Position numbers and translations under genes: made by a program
Shown: positions 56,789-64,000 of the stretch, one piece after another
Position numbering within the stretch: the stretch's first letter is position 1
How the letters are laid out: each line of letters starts with the position of its first letter
The notes under the pieces: model-generated
The model's input: the letters and a program-made list of their open reading frames with translations, nothing else
Databases searched by the model: none
Told to the model about the DNA's origin: nothing
Origin: Ambrosia x helenae
Taxonomy: Eukaryota; Streptophyta; Magnoliopsida; Asterales; Asteraceae
NCBI GenBank assembly: GCA_030844895.1
Contig: CM061231.1
Location: 8,021,618-8,085,617 of the forward strand
Direction: 5' to 3'
DNA: 64,000 nucleotides

Positions 56789-58089
56789 ATTTTCAAGGTA
56801 GCTTAAGCTTGTTTCACTTGGAAAAGTTTTTTATGGAAGGACATAAATCAAAGTACTGCTTCTGGTCGGGTGGTATTGTCGATGAGAATGAAGGAAGATG
56901 TGGTTGTATTGTGCATGCTGAATGATATATATACACACTTGGAAGATATAATGTGGTACTTAACAGACAGAGGCATATGGACGAGAAAACAAACACAATG
57001 ATTTCGTATCTTAAAAATAAAATTATGAATGATTTGTCAACATGAATATTCAGCGGCTTTGAAATAGGAGACATGCATGAAAGATTGTATGGCCGGATTT
57101 CTTAGAACTATAGATAATTAAGAATAGGACCAGTGTCACATGGTTGTGTCTTGATGATTGAGTAAAAAATTACCACTTGTAGGACACTCTGTCCTTCCAG
57201 CAAATGATCTACAATAGGGATGCCTATGGAAAGTAGTTCTTAAAACCACGTGAAAAGCATCTAAACTATTGCTTTAACCCCTTGCAGAGACAATAAAATA
57301 TGAAATAAAATGGTCAATCCCCTCAAATACAAGATAGCTTGTACAACGTAGCATATATTAAGTCTTAATTTTGTTGTTAACTATGTTTTCAAGTAACTAG
57401 AACCTCCAAAAATTGTTTATTGACTGCATCATGCACGCTGGTCAACACATATGACAGGTACACATTCTAGGATGCATTCGTTACATCGTATCCTCGAATG
57501 CTTATGAACTTTCCTTAAGTTCTTTAGTGTTAATTATGTTCACCTTCGGTATTTCTTAATCTCCGAGTTTATACGGACCTCAAATTCTAGAATGCCTTCG
57601 TTACATCATATCTTTCTTCGTAGCTTCTGTCGTGTGTTTTTGAGTACCCAGATCACTAATTCATCTTAGAACACCTCTGACTCCAAAGCAGGAACACATT
57701 TTTTTTTATCTTTTTAAGACAACGGTAATTTCGTTAATAGATATTGCAAAGAGCATAACCATTTAAGCATAGGAAATCTTGGCATTATTTCAACTCAATT
57801 TACAAGCCATGATCTGGAATAGGTATAAATATTTTACTACGCTCAAGTTAAATCTAATTGTGATGTCATATAATTGTAGCTATCCAATTCAACTTTATTA
57901 AGTAGCTACCAAGTGGCGCTTTTTTAAAAAAAAAATCGAATTCATAAGAAATATGGAATACCATGAACCATAAAGATTATCCATATTAAATTCAATTCAT
58001 ATCAAGCAATGTCTAAATTACATCTATAAATGATTCCTACTTGTTAGATGTTTACAAAATTGTGCTAGATAAAGAAAAGTCTATACAAG

Positions 58090-58389
58090 TCAAAATGCCC
58101 CCAAACGAGAAGCAAGATCCATGAATACATCTTCACGACAAGGAATCGTGAGCCCGCCCATTGGATGACTGTACCCAAACTCTTCCTCCGCCAGTTCCAG
58201 TAACTCTTGAAATGTAGGTTCGTTTAATAGTGATAAGGAGACCACAAACCGCTTCTTCTCTTGTTCCCCAACATAAATGGCTAAATAGCCTTTGGGGATG
58301 TCCATAGATGTAGGAGTGCTTCTACTATTAGAGAGGGATCGTTTGAGAATTTGTCTAGCTTGAGTAATGCGAGGCATACGGATGGCCAT
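58090..58389 (-). CDS. SAUR: SAUR-A13
   Basis: Reference protein. TATA at 58529-58538, G-box at 58742-58747. Homopolymers left of it: nine T, ten A, as in unit 11. Confidence 0.95.
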   Translation of the reverse strand: MAIRMPRITQARQILKRSLSNSRSTPTSMDIPKGYLAIYVGEQEKKRFVVSLSLLNEPTFQELLELAEEEFGYSHPMGGLTIPCREDVFMDLASRLGAF

Positions 58390-58881
58390 ATTTTCAAGGA
58401 AGCTAGAGCTAGGAGATTCACTTTACAGATGTTGTTGAAGGATGATAAGAATCGAAGTTATGCTTCTTGTGGAATGATATGAAGTTGTAGATTTGTTTTG
58501 GTGTGGTTGTATTATGAATACCGAATGCTTTATATAAAGATAGGATATAATGATCATTTCATAATAGATGGTGACATATGGATGATAGAGCAACCGCACA
58601 TGGTTATGTATCCCTACACTATTATTAAGGATGGTTTTGTGGACACCAATCTCAACTGGCAAGCAAAGAAGGACTATAGCAGGAAATTTGTATGCTCACA
58701 TAGTTCCTATCACATTAATTAGTGAAGAAGAGTACCAATATCACGTGCATGTGTCTTGGTATTTCAATATGAAACACCATACGTGGGTCATTGTGTCTTA
58801 TAACCTAGAGGCCATTGGTAAAGAATATTATCCAATTTTGTGGTTTCAAAATCATCCTTGGCCCTAGCATATTTGTTAGCC

Positions 58882-59064
58882 TTAACTCTCAACAAAGATA
58901 TTTAACGAATAAAACTTGCTAAACTTACCCTCTATGTATTGGTTGCCAATTGAACATTTCAATAATATATTTATTATCTCTTGATTTGTAAGGTTTTGCA
59001 ATACGAAGAATGATCTTCTTTGAATTTGTTTTGATTGAGTGATGCGAGACATACAGATGGCCAT
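58882..59064 (-). pseudogene. SAUR-B13, truncated relic
   Basis: As relic 10. Its promoter has one private base change near 59303 (ataaatg for atgaatg). Confidence 0.78.
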
Positions 59065-60366
59065 ATTTTCAAGGTAGCTTAAGCTTGTTTCACTTGGAAA
59101 AGTTTTTTATGGAAGGACATAAATCAAAGTACTGCTTCTGGTCGGGTGGTATTGTCGATGAGAATGAAGGAAGATGTGGTTGTATTGTGCATGCTGAATG
59201 ATATATATACACACTTGGAAGATATAATGTGGTACTTAACAGACAGAGGCATATGGACGAGAAAACAAACACAATGATTTCGTATCTTAAAAATAAAATT
59301 ATAAATGATTTGTCAACATGAATATTCAGCGGCTTTGAAATAGGAGACATGCATGAAAGATTGTATGGCCGGATTTCTTAGAACTATAGATAATTAAGAA
59401 TAGGACCAGTGTCACATGGTTGTGTCTTGATGATTGAGTAAAAAATTACCACTTGTAGGACACTCTGTCCTTCCAGCAAATGATCTACAATAGGGATGCC
59501 TATGGAAAGTAGTTCTTAAAACCACGTGAAAAGCATCTAAACTATTGCTTTAACCCCTTGCAGAGACAATAAAATATGAAATAAAATGGTCAATCCCCTC
59601 AAATACAAGATAGCTTGTACAACGTAGCATATATTAAGTCTTAATTTTGTTGTTAACTATGTTTTCAAGTAACTAGAACCTCCAAAAATTGTTTATTGAC
59701 TGCATCATGCACGCTGGTCAACACATATGACAGGTACACATTCTAGGATGCATTCGTTACATCGTATCCTCGAATGCTTATGAACTTTCCTTAAGTTCTT
59801 TAGTGTTAATTATGTTCACCTTCGGTATTTCTTAATCTCCGAGTTTATACGGACCTCAAATTCTAGAATGCCTTCGTTACATCATATCTTTCTTCGTAGC
59901 TTCTGTCGTGTGTTTTTGAGTACCCAGATCACTAATTCATCTTAGAACACCTCTGACTCCAAAGCAGGAACACATTTTTTTTTATCTTTTTAAGACAACG
60001 GTAATTTCGTTAATAGATATTGCAAAGAGCATAACCATTTAAGCATAGGAAATCTTGGCATTATTTCAACTCAATTTACAAGCCATGATCTGGAATAGGT
60101 ATAAATGTTTTACTACGCTCAAGTTAAATCTAATTGTGATGTCATATAATTGTAGCTATCCAATTCAACTTTATTAAGTAGCTACCAAGTGGCGCTTTTT
60201 TTAAAAAAAAAATCGAATTCATAAGAAATATGGAATACCATGAACCATAAAGATTATCCATATTAAATTCAATTCATATCAAGCAATGTCTAAATTACAT
60301 CTATAAATGATTCCTACTTGTTAGATGTTTACAAAATTGTGCTAGATAAAGAAAAGTCTATACAAG

Positions 60367-60665
60367 TCAAAATGCCCCCAAACGAGAAGCAAGATCCATG
60401 AATACATCTTCACGACAAGGAATCGTGAGCCCGCCCATTGGATGACTGTACCAAACTCTTCCTCCGCCAGTTCCAGTAACTCTTGAAATGTAGGTTCGTT
60501 TAATAGTGATAAGGAGACCACAAACCGCTTCTTCTCTTGTTCCCCAACATAAATGGCTAAATAGCCTTTGGGGATGTCCATAGATGTAGGAGTGCTTCTA
60601 CTATTAGAGAGGGATCGTTTGAGAATTTGTCTAGCTTGAGTAATGCGAGGCATACGGATGGCCAT
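60367..60665 (-). pseudogene. SAUR-A14, frameshifted copy
   Basis: One C is missing from the ccc run near 60451-60453 (gtaccaaac instead of gtacccaaac). The frame is correct to EEEFG (residue 72) and then runs into unrelated codons to a stop at 60342, giving 107 residues. The YSHPMGG-to-end third of the SAUR domain is lost. Promoter intact (TATA 60805-60814, G-box 61018-61023). The lesion is in a three-base homopolymer within an otherwise identical repeat, so a sequencing or consensus error must be considered. Confidence 0.85.
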
Positions 60666-61157
60666 ATTTTCAAGGAAGCTAGAGCTAGGAGATTCACTTT
60701 ACAGATGTTGTTGAAGGATGATAAGAATCGAAGTTATGCTTCTTGTGGAATGATATGAAGTTGTAGATTTGTTTTGGTGTGGTTGTATTATGAATACCGA
60801 ATGCTTTATATAAAGATAGGATATAATGATCATTTCATAATAGATGGTGACATATGGATGATAGAGCAACCGCACATGGTTATGTATCCCTACACTATTA
60901 TTAAGGATGGTTTTGTGGACACCAATCTCAACTGGCAAGCAAAGAAGGACTATAGCAGGAAATTTGTATGCTCACATAGTTCCTATCACATTAATTAGTG
61001 AAGAAGAGTACCAATATCACGTGCATGTGTCTTGGTATTTCAATATGAAACACCATACGTGGGTCATTGTGTCTTATAACCTAGAGGCCATTGGTAAAGA
61101 ATATTATCCAATTTTGTGGTTTCAAAATCATCCTTGGCCCTAGCATATTTGTTAGCC

Positions 61158-61340
61158 TTAACTCTCAACAAAGATATTTAACGAATAAAACTTGCTAAAC
61201 TTACCCTCTATGTATTGGTTGCCAATTGAACATTTCAATAATATATTTATTATCTCTTGATTTGTAAGGTTTTGCAATACGAAGAATGATCTTCTTTGAA
61301 TTTGTTTTGATTGAGTGATGCGAGACATACAGATGGCCAT
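61158..61340 (-). pseudogene. SAUR-B14, truncated relic
   Basis: Identical in translation to relic 10. Confidence 0.78.
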
Positions 61341-62642
61341 ATTTTCAAGGTAGCTTAAGCTTGTTTCACTTGGAAAAGTTTTTTATGGAAGGACATAAAT
61401 CAAAGTACTGCTTCTGGTCGGGTGGTATTGTCGATGAGAATGAAGGAAGATGTGGTTGTATTGTGCATGCTGAATGATATATATACACACTTGGAAGATA
61501 TAATGTGGTACTTAACAGACAGAGGCATATGGACGAGAAAACAAACACAATGATTTCGTATCTTAAAAATAAAATTATGAATGATTTGTCAACATGAATA
61601 TTCAGCGGCTTTGAAATAGGAGACATGCATGAAAGATTGTATGGCCGGATTTCTTAGAACTATAGATAATTAAGAATAGGACCAGTGTCACATGGTTGTG
61701 TCTTGATGATTGAGTAAAAAATTACCACTTGTAGGACACTCTGTCCTTCCAGCAAATGATCTACAATAGGGATGCCTATGGAAAGTAGTTCTTAAAACCA
61801 CGTGAAAAGCATCTAAACTATTGCTTTAACCCCTTGCAGAGACAATAAAATATGAAATAAAATGGTCAATCCCCTCAAATACAAGATAGCTTGTACAACG
61901 TAGCATATATTAAGTCTTAATTTTGTTGTTAACTATGTTTTCAAGTAACTAGAACCTCCAAAAATTGTTTATTGACTGCATCATGCACGCTGGTCAACAC
62001 ATATGACAGGTACACATTCTAGGATGCATTCGTTACATCGTATCCTCGAATGCTTATGAACTTTCCTTAAGTTCTTTAGTGTTAATTATGTTCACCTTCG
62101 GTATTTCTTAATCTCCGAGTTTATACGGACCTCAAATTCTAGAATGCCTTCGTTACATCATATCTTTCTTCGTAGCTTCTGTCGTGTGTTTTTGAGTACC
62201 CAGATCACTAATTCATCTTAGAACACCTCTGACTCCAAAGCAGGAACACATTTTTTTTTATCTTTTTAAGACAACGGTAATTTCGTTAATAGATATTGCA
62301 AAGAGCATAACCATTTAAGCATAGGAAATCTTGGCATTATTTCAACTCAATTTACAAGCCATGATCTGGAATAGGTATAAATATTTTACTACGCTCAAGT
62401 TAAATCTAATTGTGATGTCATATAATTGTAGCTATCCAATTCAACTTTATTAAGTAGCTACCAAGTGGCGCTTTTTTAAAAAAAAAAATCGAATTCATAA
62501 GAAATATGGAATACCATGAACCATAAAGATTATCCATATTAAATTCAATTCATATCAAGCAATGTCTAAATTACATCTATAAATGATTCCTACTTGTTAG
62601 ATGTTTACAAAATTGTGCTAGATAAAGAAAAGTCTATACAAG

Positions 62643-62942
62643 TCAAAATGCCCCCAAACGAGAAGCAAGATCCATGAATACATCTTCACGACAAGGAATC
62701 GTGAGCCCGCCCATTGGATGACTGTACCCAAACTCTTCCTCCGCCAGTTCCAGTAACTCTTGAAATGTAGGTTCGTTTAATAGTGATAAGGAGACCACAA
62801 ACCGCTTCTTCTCTTGTTCCCCAACATAAATGGCTAAATAGCCTTTGGGGATGTCCATAGATGTAGGAGTGCTTCTACTATTAGAGAGGGATCGTTTGAG
62901 AATTTGTCTAGCTTGAGTAATGCGAGGCATACGGATGGCCAT
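62643..62942 (-). CDS. SAUR: SAUR-A15
   Basis: Reference protein, last complete copy in the window. TATA at 63082-63091, G-box at 63295-63300. The array continues beyond 64000. Confidence 0.95.
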   Translation of the reverse strand: MAIRMPRITQARQILKRSLSNSRSTPTSMDIPKGYLAIYVGEQEKKRFVVSLSLLNEPTFQELLELAEEEFGYSHPMGGLTIPCREDVFMDLASRLGAF

Positions 62943-63434
62943 ATTTTCAAGGAAGCTAGAGCTAGGAGATTCACTTTACAGATGTTGTTGAAGGATGATA
63001 AGAATCGAAGTTATGCTTCTTGTGGAATGATATGAAGTTGTAGATTTGTTTTGGTGTGGTTGTATTATGAATACCGAATGCTTTATATAAAGATAGGATA
63101 TAATGATCATTTCATAATAGATGGTGACATATGGATGATAGAGCAACCGCACATGGTTATGTATCCCTACACTATTATTAAGGATGGTTTTGTGGACACC
63201 AATCTCAACTGGCAAGCAAAGAAGGACTATAGCAGGAAATTTGTATGCTCACATAGTTCCTATCACATTAATTAGTGAAGAAGAGTACCAATATCACGTG
63301 CATGTGTCTTGGTATTTCAATATGAAACACCATACGTGGGTCATTGTGTCTTATAACCTAGAGGCCATTGGTAAAGAATATTATCCAATTTTGTGGTTTC
63401 AAAATCATCCTTGGCCCTAGCATATTTGTTAGCC

Positions 63435-63617
63435 TTAACTCTCAACAAAGATATTTAACGAATAAAACTTGCTAAACTTACCCTCTATGTATTGGTTGCC
63501 AATTGAACATTTCAATAATATATTTATTATCTCTTGATTTGTAAGGTTTTGCAATACGAAGAATGATCTTCTTTGAATTTGTTTTGATTGAGTGATGCGA
63601 GACATACAGATGGCCAT
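63435..63617 (-). pseudogene. SAUR-B15, truncated relic
   Basis: Identical in translation to relic 10. Its promoter (TATATATA near 63757) reaches toward the window edge. Confidence 0.78.
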
Positions 63618-64000
63618 ATTTTCAAGGTAGCTTAAGCTTGTTTCACTTGGAAAAGTTTTTTATGGAAGGACATAAATCAAAGTACTGCTTCTGGTCGGGT
63701 GGTATTGTCGATGAGAATGAAGGAAGATGTGGTTGTATTGTGCATGCTGAATGATATATATACACACTTGGAAGATATAATGTGGTACTTAACAGACAGA
63801 GGCATATGGACGAGAAAACAAACACAATGATTTCGTATCTTAAAAATAAAATTATGAATGATTTGTCAACATGAATATTCAGCGGCTTTGAAATAGGAGA
63901 CATGCATGAAAGATTGTATGGCCGGATTTCTTAGAACTATAGATAATTAAGAATAGGACCAGTGTCACATGGTTGTGTCTTGATGATTGAGTAAAAAATT

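Larger units (their letters stand above)
47301..64000. repeat. SAUR tandem array, block III (end of unit 8, units 9-15)
   Basis: Rest of unit 8 at 47301-48985, then unit 9 at 48986-51261, unit 10 at 51262-53537, unit 11 at 53538-55813, unit 12 at 55814-58089, unit 13 at 58090-60366, unit 14 at 60367-62642 and unit 15 from 62643 past the window edge. Units 10-12 are exactly 2276 bp. Units 10-15 share private marks (gcgagacatac, caatacgaag, catatggatgatag, ttgtttattgactg or most of these) that units 4-9 lack. Spacers have no genes, only relic promoters, SAUR-A 3' flanks and T/A tracts. Confidence 0.93.

Noticed and set aside
4967..64000. CRISPR-like or bacterial repeat array
   Set aside because: The repeats are 2.3-kb gene units of a plant family; no short repeat-spacer pattern exists.

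Overview
This is nuclear DNA of a flowering plant, almost certainly a eudicot. The evidence is SAUR (small auxin up RNA) genes, an Athila-type Gypsy retrotransposon, a Sirevirus-type Copia retrotransposon, a miniature LTR element, AT-rich spacers and intron-like leaders. Asteraceae is a guess that the sequence alone does not prove. There are no bacterial operons, CRISPR arrays or rRNA genes.

The host framework is one tandem array of SAUR genes, all on the minus strand, running from 3476 to the right edge. It is cut by two large insertions into three blocks: 3476-11756, 25710-36043 and 47301-64000. The repeat unit is normally 2276-2278 bp. It holds one 99-codon SAUR (here SAUR-A) and, about 0.5-0.7 kb to its right, the promoter and first codons of a second, dead SAUR (SAUR-B). 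There are 15 SAUR-A copies. Twelve are full length, one loses two residues to a stop codon (copy 6), one is frameshifted (copy 14), and one has lost its distal promoter to an 11-kb insertion (copy 8). Two units (SAUR-B0 and SAUR-B2) keep a longer SAUR-B. They show that the short unit arose by a deletion of about 0.93 kb that removed most of SAUR-B. The flanks of SAUR-A and SAUR-B also resemble each other, so the unit is an old dimer of a one-gene ancestor. Units 10-15 are nearly identical, which points to recent amplification.

Mobile DNA, left to right: (1) 1-3475 is a head-to-tail multimer of a miniature, gene-less LTR element (TRIM-like), inserted into SAUR-B0. Two LTR types alternate and a 1978-bp dimer is duplicated. 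(2) 11757-25709 is a 13.95-kb Athila-like Gypsy element with both LTRs, a 5-bp target duplication (acaca), gag-protease, reverse transcriptase-RNase H-integrase and an envelope-position ORF. Its coding part carries a nonsense codon and two frameshifts. (3) 36044-47300 is an 11.26-kb Sirevirus-like Copia element with a 5' LTR, a 1311-codon gag and an open 1191-codon pol. It has a perfect 5-bp target duplication (cagga), but no 3' LTR that I can recognise. It splits the promoter of SAUR-A8.

The SAURs are predicted small auxin-response proteins of cell expansion, each with its own TATA box about 140 bp upstream and usually a G-box next to TGTCTT motifs about 355 bp upstream. The most unusual signal is in the two large retroelements. 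Each carries its own short, CG-containing self-complementary word, clustered upstream of the LTR TATA box and again in the 3' non-coding part, ahead of what looks like a second internal leader with an intron.
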